Shown: positions 41,000 through 49,005 of the stretch, one piece after another | Numbering within the stretch: the stretch's first letter is position 1 | Layout of the letters: each line of letters starts with the position of its first letter | Assembly (NCBI GenBank): GCA_902489745.1 | Contig: CABUBB010000013.1 | Location: forward strand, 1-57,305 | Direction of reading: 5' to 3' | Length of the DNA stretch: 57,305 nucleotides | Origin: Metaruminococcus_A sp003150405 | GTDB lineage: Bacteria; Bacillota; Clostridia; Oscillospirales; Ruminococcaceae | Program-made: the position numbers and the translations under genes | The notes under the pieces: model-generated | What the model was told of the DNA's origin: nothing | Database searches by the model: none | Seen by the model: only the letters and a program-made list of their open reading frames with translations

Positions 41000-43189
41000 T
41001 CAGGTATTGAGAATTTTAAGGCCGATGGTTTCTTCTGGTTTCGGATAATAGACCAGTCTGTATTCCGAGGAATACTCCCCGGCTTCCAGAATCAGAGTCA
41101 GTGTTTCTGCCCCTTTGATGTCCGGCAGCGGGTAGCGTACCACCGGACCCATCTGGTTTTTGTTTGCTTCCATTGCCTTGTAATTCCAGGTGAGCAGCGG
41201 AATAATCGTTTCGCCAATCCGGATAGAGACCTTGACGTCGCCCGGCTTCACTGCGCTCATGCTGTCGTTGAGCATCCAGAGCTCCGCGTCAAAGGTTTCT
41301 CCGGCGTTGTAACTGAACTTTTTCAGCCGTGCGCTCGCAAGAACCGGACGCAGGGAGGCTTTTACCGCATAGTAGGACTTTTTCGGCGAGCAGGGGTAGT
41401 TGAGCAATGAGTTATTTGCCACCGTCGGCCACGGCTCGTTGAAGCACCAGTTAAGCGCCATGGAGCAGTACGGCTTCTGCCGCCTGGCCTCTTCAAAGAT
41501 GCATTTGTAGCCTTCGCACTGGGTCCACTGGCTCTTTTCAATCATATCGTCAAGCGACTTCGGCTCGCCCCAGTAGAAGCGCAGCGTGTCAATACCGCTC
41601 CAGGTATCGCCCGGCACCCATGCGTCAAATGCGTGGTGCGCCGTTGTGGATTCGGTCTGCACGAGCGGGAACAGCTTTTCCTCCGGAAGCGCTGCAAGCA
41701 GGCAGTCCTTGTTCGCAATGGAGGGCACTCCGAATTCGGTGTACGCGGTGAAATGGGAACGGTTCATTGCCTCGTATACTTCTTCGCCGGTGCGGAATTT
41801 AAAGATATAGCAGCCGTGCGCCATCCCATAAAGCGGGGAGGTGGCAATAAAAGGCCGCTCCCGGTCCATTTCATAGCAGAGCTTGTTCAGCAGCCGCAGG
41901 GCATAATGCTGGTCGGTCATGCCGGACCAGCTATTGAACAGCTCGTTGCCGCCGCACCAGAGCACAAGGCTGGTAAAGCCTTTGAGCCGCTCAATGAGCG
42001 CCGTTGCTTCGCTTTCCAACACCTTTAGGTAACGGTCGGAATTGTAGTAGTTGTTGCAGGCGAGCGGGAACTCCTGCCAAACCATTATGCCGTATTCGTC
42101 GCACAGCTCAAAGAAAACGTTTTTATCGATGAACGCGCCGCCCCAGCAGCGGAACAGGTTCATGTTCGCCTCTTTGGCAAACTTAATCTGCGGCAGATAG
42201 GTTGCACGGGTGACCATGCCAGGGAAAATTTCCGGGTTCACCCAGTTGGAGCCTTTGGCAAAGACGTTGACTCCGTTGAGCCGAATTTGGATCGGCGGCG
42301 TGCTCCGGGTGCGGGGGAAGCCCTGCGGCTCATCCCAGGCGCCCTCGTTCATGACAAGCTCTACTGTACGGAAGCCAACCCGGCCCACCCGCCGGATACT
42401 TTCGCCGCGCTCGTCGTCCAGCACCGCCTCATAGCGGTAAAGAACGGGCTCACCGCAGCCGTTGCACCACCACAGCTCCGGATTATTTAAAGTAAAGGTC
42501 ACACAGTCACCCTCGCCGGTGTAGATTTCGTCGCCGTTCGGCGCAAGAAAGCGCCATTCCACCGGGCCGTCCCCGGTGCGGTCGGCATAGAGGGTCACCT
42601 CAGCGCTGGAATAATCCGGCGCCAGCGTGTAGCTGACAGACGCTTTTTTCAAATAGCTCTCAGCGCGGGTTTCAATATAGGTCTCCTCCCAAATACCGAG
42701 CGGGATCAGCCGCGGGTGCCAGTCCCAGCCGTAACTGACGGCCGGCTTGCAGCACTGCTGCGCCTCGTCACGGGTATCCGGGTAGGCGCCGGGATTTTTC
42801 GGGGTGGGGTAGACAAGGATTTCCAGCTCCGCATCAGTACCCAGCCATTTGGTGATTTCAAATTCCACCGGGCGGAACATCCCTTCCTGATACAGGATGG
42901 TCTCCGCCCCAATCCGGATTTCAAATTCATAATCAATGCCGCCGCAGACGAAATACGCCTTTTCGTTGGAGGCGCAGGTCACGTTTTTTAGCGGCGCGCG
43001 GTACAGCCAGTAGGAGTCCTCCATCCAGCGGTATTCCTTAAAATTAAGGTCGTATGTATAATCGGGCAATTTTTTTGCTTTGGCCCAATCGAGCTGAACA
43101 GCGCCTGGTACAGTGGCAGGCACAAATTCCTTTGGGATATCTCCTTTCTGGGAACATGGACCGACCGACCAGTTGAGACGTTGCTGCAT
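41000..43189 (-). CDS. Glycoside hydrolase family 2, beta-mannosidase type
   Basis: 729 aa from ATG 43189 behind ACGGAGGA. The order is a sugar-binding jelly-roll N-terminal domain, immunoglobulin-like domain and TIM barrel. The acid/base Glu is in LWCGGNELFNSW (E416) and the nucleophile Glu in AYTEFGVPS (E485). RLNGVNVFAKGSNWVNPEIF and NLFRCWGGAFID match the mannosidase branch of GH2. No signal peptide, so it acts in the cytosol on imported manno-oligosaccharides or N-glycan pieces. No sugar transporter lies next to it. Confidence 0.88.
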   Translation of the reverse strand: MQQRLNWSVGPCSQKGDIPKEFVPATVPGAVQLDWAKAKKLPDYTYDLNFKEYRWMEDSYWLYRAPLKNVTCASNEKAYFVCGGIDYEFEIRIGAETILYQEGMFRPVEFEITKWLGTDAELEILVYPTPKNPGAYPDTRDEAQQCCKPAVSYGWDWHPRLIPLGIWEETYIETRAESYLKKASVSYTLAPDYSSAEVTLYADRTGDGPVEWRFLAPNGDEIYTGEGDCVTFTLNNPELWWCNGCGEPVLYRYEAVLDDERGESIRRVGRVGFRTVELVMNEGAWDEPQGFPRTRSTPPIQIRLNGVNVFAKGSNWVNPEIFPGMVTRATYLPQIKFAKEANMNLFRCWGGAFIDKNVFFELCDEYGIMVWQEFPLACNNYYNSDRYLKVLESEATALIERLKGFTSLVLWCGGNELFNSWSGMTDQHYALRLLNKLCYEMDRERPFIATSPLYGMAHGCYIFKFRTGEEVYEAMNRSHFTAYTEFGVPSIANKDCLLAALPEEKLFPLVQTESTTAHHAFDAWVPGDTWSGIDTLRFYWGEPKSLDDMIEKSQWTQCEGYKCIFEEARRQKPYCSMALNWCFNEPWPTVANNSLLNYPCSPKKSYYAVKASLRPVLASARLKKFSYNAGETFDAELWMLNDSMSAVKPGDVKVSIRIGETIIPLLTWNYKAMEANKNQMGPVVRYPLPDIKGAETLTLILEAGEYSSEYRLVYYPKPEETIGLKILNT

Positions 43190-43378
43190 AAAAAATCCTC
43201 CGTTCCGTTTGCAAATCATGTTGTTTTTCAGGATAGTTATTTTCGTGTCCATTATAACCAATCGGCCTCTAAAAAACAAGCCGATTCAGCGCTTTCTCCG
43301 TTTCTCACCAATTTGACCCTTCATTATGGATCAATTTGTCAATAGAGCGGGCCATAACCAAAAGTTGTGCGGCTGCCT
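43190..43378. other. Leader region of the GH2 gene
   Basis: AT-rich upstream region on the minus strand, likely to hold the GH2 promoter; no element is clear enough to mark. Confidence 0.35.
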
Positions 43379-43407
43379 TTTACAAATGTTTTGTGAAAAT
43401 GTATACA
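43379..43407 (+). promoter_or_regulatory. Possible plus-strand promoter
   Basis: TTTACA (43379-43384), 17-base spacer, TATACA (43402-43407), with no coding gene downstream on this strand. Confidence 0.45.
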
Positions 43408-43413
43408 AAAGTA

Positions 43414-43604
43414 TCATCTTTATAGCGTGAAATACAAAACGCGGAAAGAATGGTTTTGGCACAGCTTACGGTGACAACTGTAAAACCGATGTCATAAGGG
43501 GAATTTCTTAGAAATCTCCAGTGCATAACTGGGAGAAAGCCCTGTATTTCTTTTGAAATACAGGGGTACCCAAAAGCGCCCTCCCGCCGGGAGGGCGCTT
43601 TTTG
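43414..43604 (+). ncRNA. Candidate structured RNA of about 190 nt
   Basis: Between the promoter-like site and a bidirectional terminator the plus strand forms successive hairpins: GGTTTT..ACAG / CTGTAAAACC (~43451-43487), CTCCAGT / ACTGGGAG (~43516-43536) and a perfect CCCTGTATTTC-TTTT-GAAATACAGGG (43540-43565). No ORF. Not a family I recognise. It converges on the cold-shock gene. Confidence 0.38.
43571..43604. terminator. Bidirectional terminator downstream of the cold-shock gene
   Basis: CAAAAGCGCCCTCCC / GGGAGGGCGCTTTTTG, 10-bp GC stem with A and T runs on both sides. Confidence 0.88.
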
Positions 43605-43615
43605 AAAGCGGTAGC

Positions 43616-43828
43616 TTATGCGATGCAGACGTTGACGGCGCGGAGTTTTCGGCTATTTTTTGGGTCAGTCTCGGTGTCAAAGGTCACCCGCTGGCCTTCG
43701 CTCAGGGATTTATACCCATCGCCTGTAATGGCGGAGAAATGGACGAACACATCGTCACTTCCATCATCATTCGCCAGGAATCCAAAGCCTTTATCTGCGT
43801 TAAACCATTTTACAGTACCCTTATTCAT
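43616..43828 (-). CDS. Cold-shock protein, CspA family
   Basis: 70 aa from ATG 43828 behind AGGAGGT. RNA-binding motifs RNP1 (KGFGFLA, residues ~13-19) and RNP2 (DVFVHFSAI, ~26-34) are plain. It is a five-stranded OB-fold RNA chaperone. The last residues (NVCIA) are slightly longer than usual. The ~120-nt leader contains a 19-bp perfect hairpin with U run, so expression may depend on antitermination. A bidirectional terminator follows. Confidence 0.93.
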   Translation of the reverse strand: MNKGTVKWFNADKGFGFLANDDGSDDVFVHFSAITGDGYKSLSEGQRVTFDTETDPKNSRKLRAVNVCIA

Positions 43829-43872
43829 ATGAGGTACCTCCTAAATAAAATTATACTCTTGAACAAACAAAA

Positions 43873-43930
43873 AACTCACATGTTTTGTAAGCCATCCGTC
43901 AAAACAAATAACTTACAAAACATGTGAGTT
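43873..43930 (-). promoter_or_regulatory. Terminator-like hairpin inside the cold-shock leader
   Basis: AACTCACATGTTTTGTAAG and its exact complement CTTACAAAACATGTGAGTT form a 19-bp stem around a 20-base loop. On the minus strand it is followed by TTTTGTTTG. It begins about 20 nt after the expected transcription start and ends 45 nt before the csp start. A TATAAT on the minus strand (43850-43855) after it could be a second promoter, with a poor -35. Confidence 0.65.
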
Positions 43931-43957
43931 CAATTTGAGCGTTTCGAATACATTCAC

Positions 43958-43986
43958 AGCATAACAGGTATTGACTGGTTTGTCAA
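43958..43986 (-). promoter_or_regulatory. Promoter of the cold-shock gene
   Basis: Minus strand perfect TTGACA (43981-43986), 17-base spacer, TATGCT (43958-43963). Confidence 0.75.
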
Positions 43987-44023
43987 ATGCCATTTTGAGA
44001 AAGCGGCTGTATATGTTTGTTTG

Positions 44024-44070
44024 AAAATCTGCCGAAAGCCAGTGGCAGCAGGCCCCCCGGCAGATTTTTT
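44024..44070 (-). terminator. Terminator of the URO-D family gene
   Basis: AATCTGCCG / CGGCAGATT stem around a long GC-rich loop with T runs on both sides; lies just after the stop at 44084. Confidence 0.7.
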
Positions 44071-44083
44071 AATCCAACAAAAT

Positions 44084-45088
44084 TTATTTTTCATAGAACT
44101 CTTTGACCGCCGCAAAGAAGGCGTCAATGTTTTCCCAGCTTGAAAGCGGCGGAATGTCACAGCCGGAGGAAATTACAAAGTTCGGGTAGCTGTGGCAGGC
44201 TTCCAGCAGATCAAGGGTCGCTTGGCGGATAGACTCCGGCGTTCCGTTGCGGAACTGGGTGGACGGGTCGATGTTGCCCATCACCACGGTGTCCGCCGGG
44301 ATATGCTTAACCATTTCGGTCATGTCGATGGCATTGCCGAAATGATATGCACCGGCGCCAATGGTCAAGATGCCGTCGATCATCCGGATGGTCCCGCCGC
44401 CGCAGTTATGGTAGATGACAATAAAGCTGTCGTCCTGTACCGCTTTAACAATCTTCTGCATGTAAGGCACAGAAAATTCGTCGTTGAGGGCAGGGGAGAG
44501 CAGCCCGGCGAGCGGCTCGGCAATGACAACGCCCTGCGCGCCCACGTCTTTGTACGCCTGGCAGTATTTGATAAGGAACGCGGTTGCCTTTTCCAGCACG
44601 GTGTGCACCATATCCGGGTCGTCGTAGCAGTAGATCATCGCCTCCGACACGTCAAGCAGGCGGCCCGCCAGCGAAAACGGCCCAATGACCCCCGCAAAGA
44701 CCGGCCGGTCGGTGATGAGGGTGCAGGCTTTCTGGATGGCCTCAATGTAAATCCCGGTGCGCCCGGCGCCAATTTCCGGCACCTCCAGTGCGTCGGCCTG
44801 TTCCTGGTTTTCAATAAGGTGGCCGAGCACGGTCGGAACCTCGTCGTCCGCTACCCGGATGGTCGAACCGAATGCCTCCGCTTCGAGCGAAAGGTCCATC
44901 ATGCTCACCGAAGCCGCCGCGTCGGTGCGGTCGGCAATCATCTTCATGCCTTTGGACTGCATGTCGCTGCTTGAAATCAGTTCCTTGACGCCGATGTTTA
45001 AGAGCTGGATCGACGGGAAGGAAAGCACCGGCATTGCCTTTTTAACCGGGGCCGCTTTTAAATCTTCAAGCCATTGTTTCATATTCAT
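44084..45088 (-). CDS. Uroporphyrinogen decarboxylase-family (corrinoid methyltransferase type) protein
   Basis: 334 aa. The URO-D fold of MtaA/CmuA-type methyltransferases is suggested by MIDGILTIGAGAYHFGN, a zinc set made of HNCGGG and SSGCDIPP, and AGVIGPFSLAGRLLDV. Such enzymes move methyl groups between corrinoid proteins and thiols. No corrinoid protein or methyltransferase partner is next to it, and it is too divergent for a substrate call; true UroD is unlikely because the heme-type N-terminus is missing. Monocistronic. Either ATG 45088 or 45082 could start it. Confidence 0.8.
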   Translation of the reverse strand: MNMKQWLEDLKAAPVKKAMPVLSFPSIQLLNIGVKELISSSDMQSKGMKMIADRTDAAASVSMMDLSLEAEAFGSTIRVADDEVPTVLGHLIENQEQADALEVPEIGAGRTGIYIEAIQKACTLITDRPVFAGVIGPFSLAGRLLDVSEAMIYCYDDPDMVHTVLEKATAFLIKYCQAYKDVGAQGVVIAEPLAGLLSPALNDEFSVPYMQKIVKAVQDDSFIVIYHNCGGGTIRMIDGILTIGAGAYHFGNAIDMTEMVKHIPADTVVMGNIDPSTQFRNGTPESIRQATLDLLEACHSYPNFVISSGCDIPPLSSWENIDAFFAAVKEFYEK

Positions 45089-45361
45089 ATCTGGTCACTC
45101 TCTCTATCGTTACTTGGGTTTTGGCCTTTTTACAAGCATAATGATACACGATATCCTGGGCCGTGTTCTTGTAAAATTGTGTGATGTTTAGTAATTTCTT
45201 ATGAGGTTCGGGCGAAGAAGAAATTCCTGCCGCTGGCGGGAGCCGCCGGGACTGCTTTTAGGGGTGCCGCACCCAATTGCGGCGGCGCCAAAGCGAACCC
45301 CTCCAAACAGAAGTGCCGCCCGCCGCCAATGCAACCGCGCGGGAAATGCTGCTTGTTTTTC
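45089..45361. other. Intergenic stretch, no gene seen
   Basis: Divergent promoter region of the URO-D gene; no clear elements on that strand. GC-rich toward the right with no ORF. Confidence 0.4.
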
Positions 45362-45390
45362 TTGCACTTTTTTGTCGAATGCGGTATTCT
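45362..45390 (+). promoter_or_regulatory. Promoter of the DUF6483-like/mscL operon
   Basis: TTGCAC (45362-45367), 17-base spacer, TATTCT (45385-45390). Confidence 0.65.
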
Positions 45391-45424
45391 TAAAGCAGGT
45401 TTTCCGTGAAGGGTGGTGAAGAAT

Positions 45425-45793
45425 GTGCCGGCGTTTCAGCAGGATTTTATCATGCGTGAGATTGAACTCATAGGGCGGTTTTATTCCCGCGTTCTGTTCG
45501 GCCGGGAGATGGAGCAGGAACAGCAGGAAGTACGGCTGGATGTCCTTTCAGAAAATTACCTTCCATACCGTCTGCACAGGCTTGTGGATGAAGGCGACAT
45601 CAATGAGGCGGAAAATGAGCTGTTTGAGGCCATTGAGGAACATCCGCGGAAGGAGTATTTAAGCGCCGCCTTTGAATTTTACCGCCATCTTTCGGAGCTT
45701 GACCCAGTCTACCTGAAGCAGTGCGGATTTTCAGAAGAGGAAATTTTAGAGGGGCTTGCGGAAGTCAAGCGTATTTACCGCATCACAGAATAA
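45425..45793 (+). CDS. DUF6483-like small protein
   Basis: 122 aa from a GTG at 45425, about nine bases after AAGGGTGG; the upstream GTG at 45413 overlaps this site. QQDFIMREIELIGRFYSRVLFGRE is typical of a clostridial family of short helical proteins (DUF6483, recalled from memory and not checked). The rest is acidic TPR-like helices (LVDEGDINEAENELFEAIEE). Function unknown. Co-transcribed with mscL, 12 bases downstream. Confidence 0.62.
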   Translation: MPAFQQDFIMREIELIGRFYSRVLFGREMEQEQQEVRLDVLSENYLPYRLHRLVDEGDINEAENELFEAIEEHPRKEYLSAAFEFYRHLSELDPVYLKQCGFSEEEILEGLAEVKRIYRITE

Positions 45794-45805
45794 GGAGGCG
45801 TCTTT

Positions 45806-46258
45806 GTGAAAGCAAAACAAGTTTGGCAGGATTTTAAAAAGTTTGCCTTTAAGGGCAATGTGCTCGACATGGCAGTCGGTGTTATCATCGGTGGTGCGTT
45901 TGGTAAAATTGTCAGTTCGGTGGTCAACGATTTAATTATGCCCCTGTTCGGTTTTCTCACATCGGGAACCGACTTTAAGGAGCTCAAATGGGTTCTCAGC
46001 CCTGCTGTGGTTGAGAACGGGGCGGTTGTAAAAGCGGAATCTGCTATTTTGTATGGTAATTTTATTCAAAATGTGGTGGATTTCCTTATTATTGCTGTTT
46101 CCATCTTCTTTTTTCTGAAACTTTTAACGATTACCCGTAAGAAAAAGGAAGAGGAAGAAAAGGCCGCACCCAAACCGCCTACCGAAGCAGAACTGCTCAC
46201 CGAAATTCGCGATTTGCTTCAAAAACAAGCCAAAGCCGATCCAACCAAAGGGGAATAG
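45806..46258 (+). CDS. mscL: Large-conductance mechanosensitive channel MscL
   Basis: 150 aa starting with GTG behind AAGGAGG (45792-45798). FKKFAFKGNVLDMAVGVIIGGAFGKIVSS holds the N-terminal amphipathic helix and TM1 with the gate residues. NFIQNVVDFLIIAVSIFFFLK is TM2, and the EAELLTEIRDLL tail is the pentameric coiled coil. It opens on membrane stretch in osmotic downshift. The sequence between helices is of normal length. A terminator follows. Confidence 0.96.
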   Translation: MKAKQVWQDFKKFAFKGNVLDMAVGVIIGGAFGKIVSSVVNDLIMPLFGFLTSGTDFKELKWVLSPAVVENGAVVKAESAILYGNFIQNVVDFLIIAVSIFFFLKLLTITRKKKEEEEKAAPKPPTEAELLTEIRDLLQKQAKADPTKGE

Positions 46259-46263
46259 GATAC

Positions 46264-46301
46264 AAAAAGAACCGCCGGAATAAAACCGGCGGTTCTTTTT
46301 T
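46264..46301 (+). terminator. Terminator after mscL
   Basis: AAGAACCGCCGG / CCGGCGGTTCTT stem with AATAAAA loop, then TTTTTG. Confidence 0.9.
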
Positions 46302-46393
46302 GAATGATTATGTCAAATTGCATAATTTTAATTTTAAAAAGTTTAAATTTATGATATAATAAACACATAATCTCGAAATGGGGGAGGAATTGT

Positions 46394-48007
46394 ATGAACA
46401 AGTTTCGCTTTCGCACACTGGCACCTGCCGGGGTTTTAGCCGCTGGCCTGCTTTGCTTTTGTGCTGTGGATCTTATCTGGATTCTGTCAGGCGGCGGATG
46501 GGATTTGTTCGGAAGAATGACCGCCGCGTTTGTATTGCCGTTACTTTTTCTTGTTCTGTACCTGGTGGCCATGCGGCTGAACCGCCGTATACCTGCGCTT
46601 GTCACCGGAATAGGAGCCGCCCTTTATCTGATTCCCTGCTGTTTTCCCAAATTTACGCTTTGGCCGGCTATTACGCCGTTTTTTCTGGGGAGCAGCCTGA
46701 ATGATGACATTCGGAATTTAGTTTATTACACCCGCGGCCTGTATGACGTTCAAAAGGCAACTGCTTTGGAGTTGACAAGTTACAGTTTGGGCATAGCAGG
46801 CGGTGTGCTGGTCATTGCGGGGCTGATGTCCATTGTAGCTTGCTGTGTGAGCGTTGTGTTTGCCCATCCTGCCGTAAGCAAAAAGGCAAGCGGGCCCTGG
46901 TATTGGTTCCGACGGATGGATCTGCCTGCAGTGGTTGCCTTTGGCGTTGGTGTGCTGCTGGTATTCAGCTTTGCCTTTTTGCCGGAGCGGGCGTTGTATT
47001 CCTACTACGACGCGCCCATGCCATTTTACGAAAATTCAATGACCTGGCAGAAGTGGTGCGGTTTGGGGCTGCTGCTGTTGGCTGCGGTGTTTTATCTGGC
47101 GGCAAACCGTTTGCACAGCAGAACCGGAAAAGTAGTCTGTTCGTTACTATGTATTGTTTATTTTGTTGCTACCCTTTACCCGAACACGGTAGCATTTTTT
47201 GGAGCGGGAAGGATTGGCCATTGGAGCTTAACCGGGCTGTTTTCCGGCGGTGCGGTTGGAGATGGTGTATTTACCTTGCGTTATATGCTGAAAGAAATAG
47301 CTGCCCAGACGGCGTATCCAACTACAAATCACAATTTACTTGCATTGGTCTGGTCCATAGTGTTGGGCTTGATTGTACTCACTGCCCTTGGCGTCCAGGC
47401 GTGGCGCAGCCTGCAGCGCATTGCCGAAGTGCTTCCGGCAATACTGAAAACCCCGTCGCACCGCCTCTGGCTACGGCTGCTTCCGGCAGCTGTGGTGCTG
47501 TTGGCGCTGGCAGCGGAGGCGTCATCCTGCATTGCGCAATGTCTGTTTGACCGCAGCTTGGGAAGCCGGATGATTCCCATTCTGCTCGCAAACCAGCTTC
47601 CAAGCTATTTTTTGCTGGTGGGGTTGGCGATCTTGTTCTGTATAGCTGCGGGTATGAAATCCCGCGCTGTCTATGTGACAGCCGCATGGTTGTTTGGCGC
47701 GTACATCATGCTGGTTTGCGCCATTAATGTAGAAGGGGTTCGGCCGGATCATCTCAGCCAGAATATTACACAGTACCAAGGCTGCTTTTTACGCCTGTGT
47801 GTTGAGAGGTTCACCGGCGTCTTTCACCCGTTGTTTTACTCGCAGCAGCCGGTGGGGCAGCAGGCCATTGAGAGTGGGTTAACCGCCGCCGCGCAGTTGT
47901 TTTCCCTTGTTGCGGCTTTATGGATGTTCCTTGTAAGCCTTCTTCGTGCGGCGCTTCCGTCTTGCTGCGCAAAACGGGAAAAGCGCAACCATCCATACTG
48001 CGCTTAA
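46394..48007 (+). CDS. Large polytopic membrane protein, function unknown
   Basis: 537 aa with about 12 predicted membrane helices, the first at residues 11-33. Soluble loops are short; one contains YYDAPMPFYENSMTWQKW. No transporter signature, ATPase motif or enzyme motif is recognised. A C-terminal Cys-rich end (PSCCAKREKRNHPYC) is odd. Preceded by GGGGGAGGAA and a TATAAT at 46355-46360 in AT-rich sequence. It lies alone between two terminators. Confidence 0.7.
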   Translation: MNKFRFRTLAPAGVLAAGLLCFCAVDLIWILSGGGWDLFGRMTAAFVLPLLFLVLYLVAMRLNRRIPALVTGIGAALYLIPCCFPKFTLWPAITPFFLGSSLNDDIRNLVYYTRGLYDVQKATALELTSYSLGIAGGVLVIAGLMSIVACCVSVVFAHPAVSKKASGPWYWFRRMDLPAVVAFGVGVLLVFSFAFLPERALYSYYDAPMPFYENSMTWQKWCGLGLLLLAAVFYLAANRLHSRTGKVVCSLLCIVYFVATLYPNTVAFFGAGRIGHWSLTGLFSGGAVGDGVFTLRYMLKEIAAQTAYPTTNHNLLALVWSIVLGLIVLTALGVQAWRSLQRIAEVLPAILKTPSHRLWLRLLPAAVVLLALAAEASSCIAQCLFDRSLGSRMIPILLANQLPSYFLLVGLAILFCIAAGMKSRAVYVTAAWLFGAYIMLVCAINVEGVRPDHLSQNITQYQGCFLRLCVERFTGVFHPLFYSQQPVGQQAIESGLTAAAQLFSLVAALWMFLVSLLRAALPSCCAKREKRNHPYCA

Positions 48008-48127
48008 ACGGCCATGCCGTTTGTAAAACACGGTTTTGCCGTTCGGCGGCGCGGCTTTGATACGTTGAACATGGGTCTGTTGGATGATTTCACAGGAAAA
48101 GTTCTACGGAAAAATTCTTGAACATAC

Positions 48128-48168
48128 AAAAGCACTATGGCAAGATGGCCTTGCCATAGTGCTTTTTT
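48128..48168. terminator. Terminator, likely bidirectional
   Basis: AAAGCACTATGGCAAG / CTTGCCATAGTGCTTT, a perfect 16-bp stem followed by TTTTG; A run on the other side. Confidence 0.88.
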
Positions 48169-48183
48169 GTTGCCGCAGAAGCG

Positions 48184-48477
48184 CTAATCCGAAATCCGCT
48201 TCCAGACAATTAATTTTGCGTCAGTTCCACCATTTCCATATTCGTAGACCAGCATCTGGCGGCTGTCGGCAGCCAACCCATAGCAGCGGTCGCTGTTGCG
48301 CTTGCAAACTTCGACGCCATAATAGGTTTTGTCGTCGTCTAACACTTTGGCGATCTGCCCGTTGGGGAGAGTGCACTCCAGATTAATAAAATCGCCTTTT
48401 AATTTGTGGAGCTCGGTTACCTGCTTTAACTCTTCAATTCCCAGCTCGTGGAACCGTTTAATCAGTGCTTTTTCCAT
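48184..48477 (-). CDS. Small protein of unknown function
   Basis: 97 aa from ATG 48477, behind CAGGAGGCT on the minus strand. Mixed alpha/beta composition (LPNGQIAKVLDDDKTYYGVEV) with no motif I know. It follows the nucleotidyltransferase gene by 28 bases and is probably in one operon with it, so it could be its partner. GC-rich, unlike the island to its right. Confidence 0.5.
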   Translation of the reverse strand: MEKALIKRFHELGIEELKQVTELHKLKGDFINLECTLPNGQIAKVLDDDKTYYGVEVCKRNSDRCYGLAADSRQMLVYEYGNGGTDAKLIVWKRISD

Positions 48478-48505
48478 TGGCAGCCTCCTGTTTGAGTTGA
48501 TTGAA

Positions 48506-48925
48506 TCAAGCAATGCAAAATTCTTTCGCAGATGATAAATCCAGTCCGGCAAAAAGGCCGTGCTTGTCTGCCAAGACCTTGCAGCCGCTTTGGAGTACCC
48601 GCATGGTACCTGGATCTAGCGGCCGTTTGATCCAGTCTGGTTTCACAAGCCCAAATTCAACCTCCAACCCGTTCTGATACCAGACCCGTACCGACTGGCA
48701 GGCGCTCCAATCCTCCAGCTTATACCGTTTCATTGCTCCAAACCGGGAAAAGAAACTGGGAGACCTGAGCAGTTCCTCCCGCCCGTCCATCAGGACACAC
48801 AGATCTACATCCGAATCCGGCCGGCTGTTTCTGCGTGCGTGGGATCCCACCAGTACAACGGCGTGGATCCGTTGGTCATTCTGTGCCCATACGACAATAC
48901 TTTTGAATAGGGCGTTTATGTCCAT
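48506..48925 (-). CDS. Nucleotidyltransferase-fold protein
   Basis: 139 aa, ATG 48925. The pol-beta nucleotidyltransferase motif is complete: VLVGSHARRNSRPDSDVDL (G27-S28, then D39-x-D41), with a third acidic residue in LEVEFGLVKP. The KRYKLEDWSACQSVRVWYQN segment resembles the N-terminal domain of aminoglycoside 6-adenylyltransferases, but the substrate-binding C-terminal domain is missing, so antibiotic inactivation cannot be claimed. It may instead be a MNT-type toxin-antitoxin protein; the downstream partner does not look like HEPN. Confidence 0.72.
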   Translation of the reverse strand: MDINALFKSIVVWAQNDQRIHAVVLVGSHARRNSRPDSDVDLCVLMDGREELLRSPSFFSRFGAMKRYKLEDWSACQSVRVWYQNGLEVEFGLVKPDWIKRPLDPGTMRVLQSGCKVLADKHGLFAGLDLSSAKEFCIA

Positions 48926-49005
48926 GGCAAAATATCCTTCTATTCCAAAACATTTTTAATTATTATTAGAAAAGCAAATAACCTGCATCGGCAAAACAAT
49001 TGCAG

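Noticed and set aside
44084..45088. Heme-pathway uroporphyrinogen decarboxylase (hemE)
   Set aside because: The sequence carries HNCGGG and SSGCDIPP zinc-type motifs of methyltransferase relatives and lacks HemE's N-terminal arginine-rich signature; no heme genes are nearby.
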